NCBI RefSeq assembly: GCF_011759385.1
Contig: NZ_JAARLY010000001.1
Location: 124,001-188,000 of the forward strand
Source of the DNA: Oleiagrimonas sp. C23AA
GTDB lineage: Bacteria; Pseudomonadota; Gammaproteobacteria; Xanthomonadales; Rhodanobacteraceae
DNA: 64,000 nucleotides
Direction: 5' to 3'
Shown: in pieces, positions 7,902-16,511 of the stretch
Position numbering within the stretch: position 1 is the stretch's first letter
Layout of the letters: every line of letters begins with the position of its first letter
Notes under the pieces: generated by a model
What the model was told of the DNA's origin: nothing
Database searches by the model: none
Seen by the model: only the letters and a program-made list of their open reading frames with translations
Translations under genes and position numbers: made by a program

Positions 7902-8564
7902 TTAGAAACCGAACTCGGCCAGCAGCCGGTCGACTTCATCCTGGGTGGTGGCGCGTTCGACGCTGGTCGGCGCTGTGGCGGCCTTGGCGCTGCCTCCGGC
8001 AAGGCTTCCGGTCAGGTGCACCAGTTCCAGCAGTGAAGCCTCGACCTTGTCGATGAAGCTCACCACCTTCTTCACGCGCTGGCCGGACAGATCCTGCCAG
8101 GACTGGGTTTCGATCACCTCGGAGAACCGCGCCCCCGAACGGGCGGCGAAATCTTCCGCCTGGGTGGCCAGTGCCAGCGCCTGGGTACGAAATTCCGCTT
8201 CCGGTACGTGAGCCAGGGCGCGAGCACGCTCGGAAAGCTGCGAGGCCTGCGGGCGCAATTCCTCGACCATTTCCAGATTGCGATGAGCGGCCTTGGCACT
8301 CATGTCCAGCACTTCGGCCAGGCGTTCACGAACATCGGTGACGTTGCCATCTTCCTGTTCGCCGGAGACTTCCGTGGCCAGGCGTTTGACCGACTCGTTG
8401 AGGTCGCGGGCCAGGTGGCCCAGTGCCTTGAACAAGGCCTGTTCACGCTTGACCAGCAGTGAGTCAAGCGCACTCTCGAAGGCGGCCTTGTCGTCGCTTG
8501 CCAACAGCTGGCGCAGCTCATCCGGGAGAACCGTGTCGTTGGCGGGGGCGGTGTTGTTGTCCAT
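7902..8564 (-). CDS. cheZ: CheY-P phosphatase CheZ
   Basis: 220 residues from ATG 8564, chosen because GAGGAG lies 5 nt upstream; the in-frame ATG at 8597 would overlap cheY and lacks a ribosome site. It is mostly long amphipathic helices, as expected for the CheZ four-helix dimer. The catalytic motif W-Q-D-L-S-G-Q places Asp158 and Gln162 where E. coli has D143/Q147. The C-terminal tail (QDEVDRLLAEFGF) is the CheY-binding peptide. It dephosphorylates CheY-P. The gene sits 7 nt after cheY and 17 nt before cheA. Confidence 0.92.
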   Translation of the reverse strand: MDNNTAPANDTVLPDELRQLLASDDKAAFESALDSLLVKREQALFKALGHLARDLNESVKRLATEVSGEQEDGNVTDVRERLAEVLDMSAKAAHRNLEMVEELRPQASQLSERARALAHVPEAEFRTQALALATQAEDFAARSGARFSEVIETQSWQDLSGQRVKKVVSFIDKVEASLLELVHLTGSLAGGSAKAATAPTSVERATTQDEVDRLLAEFGF

Positions 8565-8571
8565 AAGCTCC

Positions 8572-8970
8572 TCAGCCGGCGGCAGCCAGGCGTTCAAAGA
8601 TGCGGTCGATCTTTTCCTTCAGGGTGACGGCGGTGAACGGCTTGACGATGTAGCCATTCACGCCGGCCTGGGCAGCGGCGACGATCTGCTCGCGGCTGTT
8701 CTCGGCCGTGACCATCAGCACCGGCAGCGCCTTCAGCGCCGGATCGGCGCGGATCGCGCGCAGCAGGTCGATGCCGGTCATGCCCGGCATGTTCCAGTCG
8801 GTGACGACAAACTCGAACGTCTGCGCCTTGAGCGCCTGCAGTCCGGTCTGGCCGTCATCGGCCTCCTGGATGTTGGCATTGTTGAAACCCAGCTCCACCA
8901 GCAGGTTTCGCACAATGCGTCGCATGGTGGAGAAGTCATCCACCACCAGGATTTTCATGTTCTTATTCAA
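8572..8970 (-). CDS. cheY: chemotaxis response regulator CheY
   Basis: 132 residues, one receiver domain with all switch residues: acidic pair D11/D12, phosphoacceptor D58 ([12 protein letters not shown]), Thr in MVTAENS, and the conserved Lys in YIVKPF. The [12 protein letters not shown] helix and TDWNMPG match the flagellar CheY that binds FliM and FliN. Its position directly after fliA and before cheZ and cheA marks it as the motor-binding CheY, as opposed to the second CheY-like protein at 55601. A 21-nt gap separates it from fliA. Confidence 0.95.
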   Translation of the reverse strand: MNKNMKILVVDDFSTMRRIVRNLLVELGFNNANIQEADDGQTGLQALKAQTFEFVVTDWNMPGMTGIDLLRAIRADPALKALPVLMVTAENSREQIVAAAQAGVNGYIVKPFTAVTLKEKIDRIFERLAAAG

Positions 8971-8991
8971 TGGGGTCTCCCTTCAAACCTC

Positions 8992-9723
8992 TTAGCTGGC
9001 CTGACGCCAGCCTGTCATGCGGGCGCGCAGCCGGGTCAGCGCCTGACCATGGATCTGGCAGATGCGCGACTCGCTGACCCCAAGCACCTCGCCAATTTCC
9101 TTGAGGTTGAGCTCTTCGTCGTAGTACAGCGACATCACCAGTTTTTCGCGCTCGGGCAGACCATCGATGGCCTCCACCAGTGCCGAGCGCATGCCATGAT
9201 CTTCCAGCTCCTGCGAGGGCCCACGCAGGCTGGAATCGGCAATTTCCATGGCCCCACTGTCCTCGCCCTCCGGTCCGGAGAGGCTCAGCAGCCGCGAGCT
9301 GGCCGAGTCGGCCAGGATCGCGTGGTATTCCTCGGCGTCGATGCCCATGCGCTTCATCACTTGCGCACTGTCGGCATCGGCACCGGTTTCGTTCTCGATC
9401 TGCCGCATCACCTCGGTCAGTTCGCGGACCTTTCGGTGTACCGATCGCGGAGTCCAGTCGGTTTTGCGCAGCTCGTCCAGCATCGCACCGCGTATACGGA
9501 TGCCGGCGAAGGTCTCGAAGCTGGCCGCCTTGCCGGGCGAATAGTTTCTCGACGCTTCCAGCAGACCGATCATGCCGGCCTGCATCAGGTCGCCGATATC
9601 CACACTGGCCGGCAACCTTGCCATCAGATGGTAGGCAATGCGTCTGACCAGCGGCGCGTGCGAACGCACCAGGTCGTCGGCGGACATGCCCTGAACCTGC
9701 AGATACTCGGCACCAGCCTTCAT
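8992..9723 (-). CDS. fliA: RNA polymerase sigma factor FliA (sigma-28)
   Basis: 243 residues from ATG 9723, which overlaps the flhG stop (ATGA); longer forms would run into flhG. It has region 2 (LVRRIAYHLMARLPASVDIGDLMQAGMIGLLEA, then FETFAGIRIRGAMLDELRKTDW), region 3, and region 4 helix-turn-helix (LNLKEIGEVLGVSESRICQIH). It directs RNA polymerase to the TaAAGttt-N11-GCCGAtaa promoters found at nine places in this window, including fliC, fliD, flgM and chemoreceptors, and is held by FlgM (50779) until the hook is finished. Confidence 0.95.
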   Translation of the reverse strand: MKAGAEYLQVQGMSADDLVRSHAPLVRRIAYHLMARLPASVDIGDLMQAGMIGLLEASRNYSPGKAASFETFAGIRIRGAMLDELRKTDWTPRSVHRKVRELTEVMRQIENETGADADSAQVMKRMGIDAEEYHAILADSASSRLLSLSGPEGEDSGAMEIADSSLRGPSQELEDHGMRSALVEAIDGLPEREKLVMSLYYDEELNLKEIGEVLGVSESRICQIHGQALTRLRARMTGWRQAS

Positions 9724-10652
9724 GCGGGTGTCTCCATGTCGGAGAGTGTGTTCTGCGCAAAGAATCCAATGCGGCCCTGTCTGCTTACCGAGGTCTCCCA
9801 CTTATCGGCAGCCTTGGCCAGATTCTTGAACGCGAGGGAGGCGCGGGCGCCCGGCGAGGCATCCACCACCGCCTTCTGGCGGCGGATGGCCTGCCTCAAA
9901 TGTTCGTCATGCGGCACCATGCCCATGTACACAAGGGTGGCATCCAGGAAGCGCTGCGTCACGCGCGAGAGCTTTTCGAACAGGCCACGGCCTTCCTCGG
10001 CGCTGCGCACCATGTTGGCCACCACCTGGAATCGCTGCACATCGCACTCGCGGCTCAGAACCTTGATCAGCGCGTAGGCGTCGGTCAGCGAGGCCGGCTC
10101 GTCGCAGACCACTACAATCACCTCGTCAGCCGCCGCGGCGAACTGGGTGACGCTGTCGGAGATACCCGCCGCGGTGTCGATGATCATGAAGTCCGGCGGC
10201 TGCGGGTATTCATCGAAGGCGCGGATCAGCGAGGCATGTTCGACGCTGGAAAGCTGCGCCATGCGTCGCGTGCCGGAGGTGGCCGGTACGATTTTCAGGC
10301 CGTGCGGTGCCTTGAGGATCAAATCCTCAAGCTGGCATTTGCCCTCCAGCAGATGACTGACGTTGTAGACCGGCTGCAAGCCCAGCAGCACGTCGATGTT
10401 GGCCAGGCCCAGATCCGCATCCAGCAGCATGACGTCATGGCCGGCCATGGACAGCGTCATGCCCAGGTTGACCGAGACGCAGGTCTTGCCGACACCACCC
10501 TTGCCGCCGGCAACGGCGATCACGCGGGTCCTGCTGCGGGAATTGAATACGCCTGTGGATGTCACGCCCTGATTCTCCGTTCCTGCCATGTTTGCCGACA
10601 TTGCCTGGCGCATCATTATTTTCAGGCCTGCCGCCTGGTCCATGGACTGCAT
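9720..10652 (-). CDS. flhG: FlhG/FleN, flagellar number regulator ATPase
   Basis: 310 residues, MinD-like. The first residues carry the D-Q-A-x-x-L motif (MDQAAGLK) that in FlhG activates the FlhF GTPase. The deviant Walker A K-G-G-V-G-K-T lies at about residue 51, with DADLGLANIDVLLGL and Walker B FMIIDTAAGI. The last about 30 residues could form the membrane-targeting tail. It restricts the number of polar flagella by opposing FlhF, and in Pseudomonas and Xanthomonas it also inhibits FleQ. It lies 17 nt after flhF and overlaps fliA. The start could be ATG 10652 or 10643 (three residues later). Confidence 0.93.
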   Translation of the reverse strand: MQSMDQAAGLKIMMRQAMSANMAGTENQGVTSTGVFNSRSRTRVIAVAGGKGGVGKTCVSVNLGMTLSMAGHDVMLLDADLGLANIDVLLGLQPVYNVSHLLEGKCQLEDLILKAPHGLKIVPATSGTRRMAQLSSVEHASLIRAFDEYPQPPDFMIIDTAAGISDSVTQFAAAADEVIVVVCDEPASLTDAYALIKVLSRECDVQRFQVVANMVRSAEEGRGLFEKLSRVTQRFLDATLVYMGMVPHDEHLRQAIRRQKAVVDASPGARASLAFKNLAKAADKWETSVSRQGRIGFFAQNTLSDMETPA

Positions 10653-10669
10653 TGTTACATCTCCCGCGT

Positions 10670-11965
10670 TCAGGCCAGGGCAGCGCTGCGTCGTCCGAAA
10701 CGCTCGGCCATCAACAGGTCGTCGGCATGCTCTCCCGGCTGTCCGAGCACCTTGGCCGCGCGGCAGGCCAGACGACGTGCGTCGGCCGTGGCAATGTCCT
10801 CAGGCACCCGTTGCCCGTCGGTCACATAGTCCAACACCAGCTGGTGTCGGATCAGCACCGAGAGCACACCCCCGAGGGAAGGTGCCTCGTCCAGTTTGGT
10901 TAGGATACAACTACGCGGCTTCAAAGGCAGGAACGCGCGCGCAGCTTCGTCGATGGCCAGAGGATGCGCGTTGGCGGCCATCACCAGGCAGGTACGCAGC
11001 GTGCTGGTGCTGGCCGAGCCAAGAATGTCCAGTTGCAGGCGCAGGCGCTCATCGTGCGCGCCCATGCCGGCGGTGTCGATCAGCACGGTGCGGCGTCGCG
11101 ATACCTTGCCCAGGACCTGGTGCAGGCTGACCGCGTCATGGGCACTGTAGACGGGGACCCCGAGCAGGCGGCTGTAGTGATCGAGCTGCGCGCCTGCGCC
11201 GATGCGGTAGTTGTCGGTGCTGATCAGCGCCACTTCGTCGGCGCCATGGCGCAGCACCGCGCGTGCGGCCAGCTTGGCGATGGTGGTGGTCTTGCCCACG
11301 CCCGTGGGTCCGACCAGAGCCAGGGTTCCGCCGACATCGGTCAGGTCGCGGCGACTGGTCAGCAGACGGCGCGAGATCAGCCCCAGCGGCAGGTAGCGGG
11401 CCTGATCGGTACTCATGTCCGCGGGTAGTTCCGCTACCAGTTGCTGCGCGATGTCGGCGTCCAGGCCGAGGCGGGTCAGCTCGCGCAGGGCGCGGGCACG
11501 CTGCGGCTGGCGCCGGCCCAGATCATTCCAGGCCAGGCTGGCCAGTTGCGACTCGAGCATTTCGCGCATTTCGCCCAGTTCGCGAAACACACTGCCCAGC
11601 ACCGGACCATCCAGCGACGGCGCGGCGCGCTCGCGCGGCCGAGCGGAGGGCGCCGCGTCAGGTGCGCTGGCAGGCGACGTTTGCGCCGAAATTTGGGCGT
11701 TCGGCTCAGGGGCCGGCGTCTGGGTAGTGGCTGAAGGCTCATCGGCCGGCTCGGCCACGGCGCTGTAGCGCTCGGCGGCCTGTGCCGGCGGGCGCGGCGC
11801 GGAAGCTTCGCGCACCAGCGCTTCGTCGTAGTCGATGGCGGCGATGATCTCGATGCCGTCGTCCAGCCTGCGCGTGGACAGGATCACGGCATCCGGGCCC
11901 TGATCCTCGCGCACCTGGCGCATGGCCTGACGCATGTCCGGGGCGACGAAACGTTTGATCTTCAT
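10670..11965 (-). CDS. flhF: FlhF, SRP-family GTPase for flagellar placement
   Basis: 431 residues. A basic N-terminal B domain (MKIKRFVAPDMRQAMRQVRE) is followed by a Pro/Ala-rich linker (about 50-115). The N domain (about 120-205) is followed by the G domain: G1 LVGPTGVGKTTTIAKLA, G2 ISTDNYRIGAGAQLDHYSRLLGVP, G3 DTAGM and G4 LTKLDEA. It marks the cell pole for flagellum assembly and works with FlhG, encoded immediately downstream. The gene is separated from flhA by 62 nt, in which no clear promoter of either flagellar class is visible. Confidence 0.94.
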   Translation of the reverse strand: MKIKRFVAPDMRQAMRQVREDQGPDAVILSTRRLDDGIEIIAAIDYDEALVREASAPRPPAQAAERYSAVAEPADEPSATTQTPAPEPNAQISAQTSPASAPDAAPSARPRERAAPSLDGPVLGSVFRELGEMREMLESQLASLAWNDLGRRQPQRARALRELTRLGLDADIAQQLVAELPADMSTDQARYLPLGLISRRLLTSRRDLTDVGGTLALVGPTGVGKTTTIAKLAARAVLRHGADEVALISTDNYRIGAGAQLDHYSRLLGVPVYSAHDAVSLHQVLGKVSRRRTVLIDTAGMGAHDERLRLQLDILGSASTSTLRTCLVMAANAHPLAIDEAARAFLPLKPRSCILTKLDEAPSLGGVLSVLIRHQLVLDYVTDGQRVPEDIATADARRLACRAAKVLGQPGEHADDLLMAERFGRRSAALA

Positions 11966-12027
11966 GCCGGGTCTCGTAGGTTTCGATGGCGCCTTGGCGC
12001 CGTGCTGTCATCGTGTCCGGTGCACGC

Positions 12028-14124
12028 TCAGCGTCCGAGGGCGCTGACCACGCGAACGCGGCGGTTGTCCGGTACTTCGTTGTAGGCCAGTACATGCAAT
12101 CCTGGTGCCACATGCCGGGTGAAGCGCGCCAGCCACGGTCGCAGCGGCGGTGCCACCAGCAGCACGGCCGGTTCGCCGGACATTTCCTGACGCTGCGCAC
12201 TTTCGGCCACCTTCTGCTGCAGGCGCTCGGCCAGGCCCGGCTCGATGGCGGCACCGGCCGGGCTGGCGCCCTGCAGCGACTGCAGCAGGATCTGTTCAAG
12301 GTCAGGGGCAAGCGTGATGACGGGGATTTCAGTGCCCAGTCCGCTGATTTCCTGCACGATCTGGCGCCCCAGCGCGGCGCGCACGGCAGCGGTCAACGTG
12401 CCGGGATCCTGACTCTGTGAGGCATGCTCCGCCAAAGATTCGACGATGCCGCGCATGTTGCGGATCGGCACGCGCTCGGCCAGCAGGTTCTGCAGTACCT
12501 TTACCACTACGCCCAGCGGCAGGCGCTTGGGTACCAGGTCTTCCACTAGTTTCGGCGCCGATTCGGCCAGACGGTCCAGCAGCTGCTGGACCTCCTGATG
12601 GCCGAGCAGCTCATGGGCGTGGGTCTGCAGAATATGCGACAGGTGCGTGGCGACCACGGTGGCCGGGTCGACCACGGTGTAACCCAGCGATTGGGCCTGG
12701 TCGCGCTGGCTCTGTGTGATCCACACCGCTTCCAGACCGAAGGCCGGATCCTGCGTGGCAATGCCTTGCAACTGGCCGTGTACGCGGCCGGGATTGATCG
12801 CCAGCATGCGGTCGTTGTGCACTTCCGACTCGCCCACGGGGACGCCGAGCAGGGTGATGCGATAGTTTGTGGGCGAAAGGTCCAGGTTGTCTCGGATGTG
12901 CACCGAAGGCACCAGGAAGCCCAGATCCTGCGACAGCTTGCGCCGTACCGACTTGATGCGCCCCAGCAGTTCGCCGCCCTGGTTGCGGTCGACGAGCGGA
13001 ATCAGCCGGTAGCCGACCTCCAGGCCGATGGTGTCGACCGTAGTGACATCATCCCAGCTCAGTTCGACGCGCTCGGCCGCAGGGGTTTCTTCGCCGGCCT
13101 GCGCCTTGGCGACCTGCTCTCGGGCCTGGTCGATGGCTTCGCGGCGGCGCTTGTCGAGCAGGTAGGCCGCGCCACCACAGATGCCGCCCAGCAGCAGGAA
13201 GGCCAGGTTCGGCATGCCCGGAATCAGGCCCATGACGATCAACACCACGCCAGCCACGGCCAGTGCCTTGGGTTGACCGAACAGCTGGGAGACCACCTGC
13301 TTGCCCATGTCCTGCGAGCGCGAAACACGGGTCACGATCACCGCCGCGGCGATGGACAGCATCAGGCCGGGAATCTGCGCCACCAGGCCGTCACCGATGG
13401 TCAGCAGTGTATAGGTTCGTGCCGCTTCGCTGGCCGACAGCCCGTGCTGCAGCATGCCGACGAAGAAGCCGCCGACGATATTGATGACCAGAATCAGGAT
13501 GCCTGCGGTGGCATCGCCGCGCACAAACTTGGAAGCACCGTCCATGGAGCCGTAGAAATCCGCTTCCTCGCGCACTTCCTGGCGCCGGTCACGGGCCTGC
13601 TCTTGCGTCAGAAGACCGGCGTTGAGGTCGGCATCAATGGCCATCTGCTTGCCGGGCATGGCATCCAGGGTAAAGCGCGCGGTCACTTCCGATACGCGCG
13701 TGGCGCCCTTGGTCACCACCACGAAGTTGATGATGGTCAGAATCGCGAACACCACCAGGCCCACGGCGTAGTTGCCGCCGATGACAAATTCACCGAAGGC
13801 CTCGATCACCTTGCCGGCCGCGCCCGGGCCGTTGTGACCGTGCAGCAGCACCACGCGGGTGGAGGCGATATTCAGCGCCAGGCGCAGCAAGGTGGCGCCC
13901 AGCACCACGGTGGGGAAGGCGGCAAAGTCCAGCGGCCGCATCACATAGACCACCGCCAGCAGGATCACCAGCGACAGCGCGATATTGAAGCTGAACAGCA
14001 CATCCAGCATGAACGGCGGCAAGGGCAGCATGACCATGCCCAGCACCACCAGCATGGCCAGTGGTGCGCCAAAGCCGCGTCGGCTGGCGTGTTTGAAGGT
14101 ATCGAAGAACGTGCTGCTGGCCAT
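12028..14124 (-). CDS. flhA: flagellar export gate protein FlhA
   Basis: 698 residues. The N-terminal half has about eight transmembrane segments and the FHIPEP-family signature in the cytoplasmic loop (ARFTLDAMPGKQMAIDADLNAG). The C-terminal cytosolic domain (about 360-698) includes the PGRVHGQLQG region and ends YNEVPDNRRVRVVSALGR. It is the main component of the type III export gate, forming a nonamer that docks chaperone-substrate complexes (FliS, FliT, FlgN here). It starts 9 nt after flhB. Confidence 0.96.
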   Translation of the reverse strand: MASSTFFDTFKHASRRGFGAPLAMLVVLGMVMLPLPPFMLDVLFSFNIALSLVILLAVVYVMRPLDFAAFPTVVLGATLLRLALNIASTRVVLLHGHNGPGAAGKVIEAFGEFVIGGNYAVGLVVFAILTIINFVVVTKGATRVSEVTARFTLDAMPGKQMAIDADLNAGLLTQEQARDRRQEVREEADFYGSMDGASKFVRGDATAGILILVINIVGGFFVGMLQHGLSASEAARTYTLLTIGDGLVAQIPGLMLSIAAAVIVTRVSRSQDMGKQVVSQLFGQPKALAVAGVVLIVMGLIPGMPNLAFLLLGGICGGAAYLLDKRRREAIDQAREQVAKAQAGEETPAAERVELSWDDVTTVDTIGLEVGYRLIPLVDRNQGGELLGRIKSVRRKLSQDLGFLVPSVHIRDNLDLSPTNYRITLLGVPVGESEVHNDRMLAINPGRVHGQLQGIATQDPAFGLEAVWITQSQRDQAQSLGYTVVDPATVVATHLSHILQTHAHELLGHQEVQQLLDRLAESAPKLVEDLVPKRLPLGVVVKVLQNLLAERVPIRNMRGIVESLAEHASQSQDPGTLTAAVRAALGRQIVQEISGLGTEIPVITLAPDLEQILLQSLQGASPAGAAIEPGLAERLQQKVAESAQRQEMSGEPAVLLVAPPLRPWLARFTRHVAPGLHVLAYNEVPDNRRVRVVSALGR

Positions 14125-14133
14125 AAGGCGCGC

Positions 14134-15279
14134 TTACTCCGGTTGCGTGCGGTACGGACCCATCAGTGTCGGGTCGATATCCGGTGACGGCGGCTCGGGC
14201 ACTTCGTAGCCGTACGCGCCCTGCTTGATGCGGTACACGTAGGCCAGCACCTGAGCCACGGCCATATACAGGGCGGCCGGGATTTCCTTGCCGATCGGCG
14301 TGGTGTGATACAAGGCGCGTGCCAACGGCGGCACGCGCACGATCGGCACTTCGGACGAGCCGGCGATCATGCGGATCTGGTGCGCCATCACATCCAGACC
14401 CTTGGCCACCACGCGCGGGGCGCGCGAACGGGTGTCGTCATAGCGCAGCGCAATGGCGAAGTGGCTTGGGTTGGTGATGACCACGTCGGCCTTGGGCACG
14501 TCCTGCATCATGCGTTGGCGCGCCACCTGCTGCTGCATCGAGCGGATACGGCCCTTGAGTTCCGGGTTGCCCTCGGTTTCCTTGTGCTCGTCGCGCACTT
14601 CCTGCTTGGTCATGCGCATTTTCTTGTTGAATTCGAACTTCTGGTACACCGCATCGAGCAGGCCCACCGCCATCAGCACCACCGCAAACAGCAGCGCGGC
14701 GTGCGTGACCATGCCCAGCGCGTGACGGATGCCGTCGGCCACGTCGATGCGGCCCACCGCCAGCAGTTCGGTACGCACCTTCCACAGCGACCAGGCCAGC
14801 ACACCGCCGATCAGCAGCACCTTCAGCAGCGACTTGCCCAGCTCCACCAGACCGCGCAGCGAGACCATCTTCTTGATGCCCTCGATGGGATTGAGCCGCT
14901 CGGGCTTGGGCTGCAACGCCTCGAACGAAAACGTGAAGCCGCCAATCAGTGCCGGCGCGGCGAAGGTGGCCAGGATCGCGGTCAGGAAAATGGGCGCCAA
15001 CGCCATCAGTGCATCGCTGCTGACACGTACCAGCAGGTGCGGGATGGCGTCGTTGCCGACCAGGTCGGCACGGCTGTAATCCAGGCCGGCGCGCATGATG
15101 TCGTGGAACTTGGCGTTCATCCAGCCGCTGGTGGCCATCATGGTGGCCGCCCCCACCAGCGTCACCATCGCCGCCGACAAGTCGCGCGAGCGCGGAACGT
15201 CACCTTTCTCGCGGGCTTCGCGAAGACGTTTTTCTGACGCTTTTTCTGATTTTTCCTGGCCGTCTTCGTTCTCTGCCAT
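14134..15279 (-). CDS. flhB: flagellar export switch protein FlhB
   Basis: 381 residues. A basic cytoplasmic N-terminus (GQEKSEKASEKRLREAREKGDVPRSRDL) and four transmembrane segments are followed by the cytoplasmic domain. The autocleavage site reads N-P-S-H rather than the usual N-P-T-H, in the context ADVVITNPSHFAIALRYD. The protein controls the change from rod-hook to filament export together with FliK. A sigma-54-like promoter lies upstream at 15389-15404, and a near-perfect 11-bp inverted repeat sits 15 nt before the start. It heads the long flhB-to-DUF2802 transcript. Confidence 0.95.
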   Translation of the reverse strand: MAENEDGQEKSEKASEKRLREAREKGDVPRSRDLSAAMVTLVGAATMMATSGWMNAKFHDIMRAGLDYSRADLVGNDAIPHLLVRVSSDALMALAPIFLTAILATFAAPALIGGFTFSFEALQPKPERLNPIEGIKKMVSLRGLVELGKSLLKVLLIGGVLAWSLWKVRTELLAVGRIDVADGIRHALGMVTHAALLFAVVLMAVGLLDAVYQKFEFNKKMRMTKQEVRDEHKETEGNPELKGRIRSMQQQVARQRMMQDVPKADVVITNPSHFAIALRYDDTRSRAPRVVAKGLDVMAHQIRMIAGSSEVPIVRVPPLARALYHTTPIGKEIPAALYMAVAQVLAYVYRIKQGAYGYEVPEPPSPDIDPTLMGPYRTQPE

Positions 15280-15293
15280 GTCGCGTCTGCCTG

Positions 15294-15323
15294 ATGAAAT
15301 ATCTTGTGGATCAGATATTTCAT
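15294..15323. repeat. 11-bp inverted repeat in the flhB leader
   Basis: ATGAAATATCT, 8-nt loop (TGTGGATC), then its exact reverse complement AGATATTTCAT. It ends 15 nt upstream of the flhB start codon and lies downstream of the sigma-54-like promoter, so it would be within the 5' leader of the flhB transcript. It is AT-rich in a GC-rich region, and no U-run follows, so a leader stem-loop or protein operator is more likely than a terminator. Confidence 0.6.
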
Positions 15324-15388
15324 GCGCTGCGCCGGGGCGCGTTCCGTGGGTGACAAATCTCCGCCGCAGGGCGGTTCATCACACAGGT

Positions 15389-15404
15389 TGCACGGATCGT
15401 GCCG
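15389..15404 (-). promoter_or_regulatory. sigma-54-like promoter for flhB operon
   Basis: Minus-strand CGGCACG-N4-GTGCA against the consensus TGGCACG-N4-TTGCW. The invariant GG (-24) and GC (-12) pairs and their spacing are kept; one mismatch in each element. It lies 110 nt upstream of flhB, in the only sizeable gap between fliR and flhB. The layout agrees with FleQ/RpoN-dependent flhBA expression known in Pseudomonas and Xanthomonas. Confidence 0.6.
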
Positions 15405-15432
15405 AGTTAAGAGGCCCAAGCGTGGTCTCGGG

Positions 15433-16206
15433 CTACAGACCGGCCAGGTGGCGCATCAGCCCGGAGGCGGTATCGAGCAGGGCTTCGAAGGCGCCGGGCA
15501 GTACGCGCAGCGACATCCAGACCACCACCAGCCCCAGGCTCAGGGTGATCGGAAAACCGACGGCGAACAGATTCATCGAGGGCGCCGCGCGTGAAATGGC
15601 GCCAAAACCGATATTGACGATCAGCAGCGCGATCAGCGCCGGCAGCGCCACGCGCACGGCGCCATTGAAAAGGTGCAGCGCCCAGGTCAGCAGTTGCCAG
15701 ATATCGTCCTGGCCAATGTGCAGCTGCGCCAGGTTATGGCCGCTCATGCCTTGGGCCAGCAGCTGGATCAGCGCCAAGTGGCCGTTCAGCGCCAGAAACA
15801 GCATGGTCGCCATCACCATATAGAGCTGGCTCATGGCGCTGGTCTGAGTGCCTTGCTGCGGATCGACCACCATCGCAAAGCTCAGGCCCATGGTGTTGGC
15901 GATCAGCGTGCCGCCCAGTGCCACCGCCTCGAAGGCCAGGCGCAGCACAAAGCCAATAGCCGCGCCGGTAATGACTTGCTGGCAGACCACCAGCATGCTG
16001 GACAGGCTCAACGGATCCACATGCGCCGGCAAGCGTGTCAGCGGCGCCAGCACCATGGTCAGCACCAGCACCAGGCCAACGCGCACACGCACCGGCACGG
16101 CGGTGGCGCCGAACACGGGGGCGACCAGCACCAGTCCGGTCACACGCGCCATCGGCCACAACCAGGCGGCGATCAGCTGCTGCAGCTGGCTGATATCCAG
16201 GTTCAC
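15433..16206 (-). CDS. fliR: flagellar export protein FliR
   Basis: 257 residues from GTG 16206 (VNLDISQLQQLIAAWLWPMARV), which gives the family's usual length; the in-frame ATG at 16302 would lie deep inside fliQ. Six hydrophobic segments and the conserved VRVRVGLVLVLT, GTLIANTMGLSFAMVVDPQ and LVVVWMSLR stretches identify FliR, part of the FliP5Q4R1 export channel. It follows fliQ by 16 nt and is the last gene of the fliL-R group. Confidence 0.92.
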   Translation of the reverse strand: MNLDISQLQQLIAAWLWPMARVTGLVLVAPVFGATAVPVRVRVGLVLVLTMVLAPLTRLPAHVDPLSLSSMLVVCQQVITGAAIGFVLRLAFEAVALGGTLIANTMGLSFAMVVDPQQGTQTSAMSQLYMVMATMLFLALNGHLALIQLLAQGMSGHNLAQLHIGQDDIWQLLTWALHLFNGAVRVALPALIALLIVNIGFGAISRAAPSMNLFAVGFPITLSLGLVVVWMSLRVLPGAFEALLDTASGLMRHLAGL

Positions 16207-16222
16207 AGGTGTGCGGCGGCCG

Positions 16223-16492
16223 TCAGCGCAGGGCCGAAGGCAGGTTGAGAATAAGGTCGTGGGTGAACTGCACCAGCGTGCGCAGCATCCATGGGCCGGC
16301 AATCACCGCCACCAGCGCCATGGCGATCAGCTTGGGGATGAAGCTCAGCGTCATCTCGTTGATCTGCGTGGCGGCCTGGAACATGCCCACCAGCAAGCCG
16401 ACCACCAGCGCCACCAGCAACAGCGGCGCACCCACCATCATGCCCACGTAAAGCGCGTGTTGGCCAAATTCGATGACAGATTCCGGCGTCAT
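16223..16492 (-). CDS. fliQ: flagellar export protein FliQ
   Basis: 89 residues from ATG 16492 (MTPESVIEFGQHAL). Two transmembrane hairpin helices (GAPLLLVALVVGLLVGMFQAAT and LIAMALVAVIAGPWML) flank the conserved Q-I-N-E-M-T-L-S-F-I-P-K signature of FliQ/SctS. Length is exactly that of the family. It lies 19 nt after fliP. Confidence 0.94.
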   Translation of the reverse strand: MTPESVIEFGQHALYVGMMVGAPLLLVALVVGLLVGMFQAATQINEMTLSFIPKLIAMALVAVIAGPWMLRTLVQFTHDLILNLPSALR

Positions 16493-16511
16493 GGCGCGAA
16501 GGCTCCCATGC

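Noticed and set aside
12598-14187. 529-codon open frame antisense to flhA
   Set aside because: It lies fully opposite a well-recognised gene, has a His/Gln/Arg-rich composition typical of antisense GC-rich shadows, and has no ribosome site or domain.
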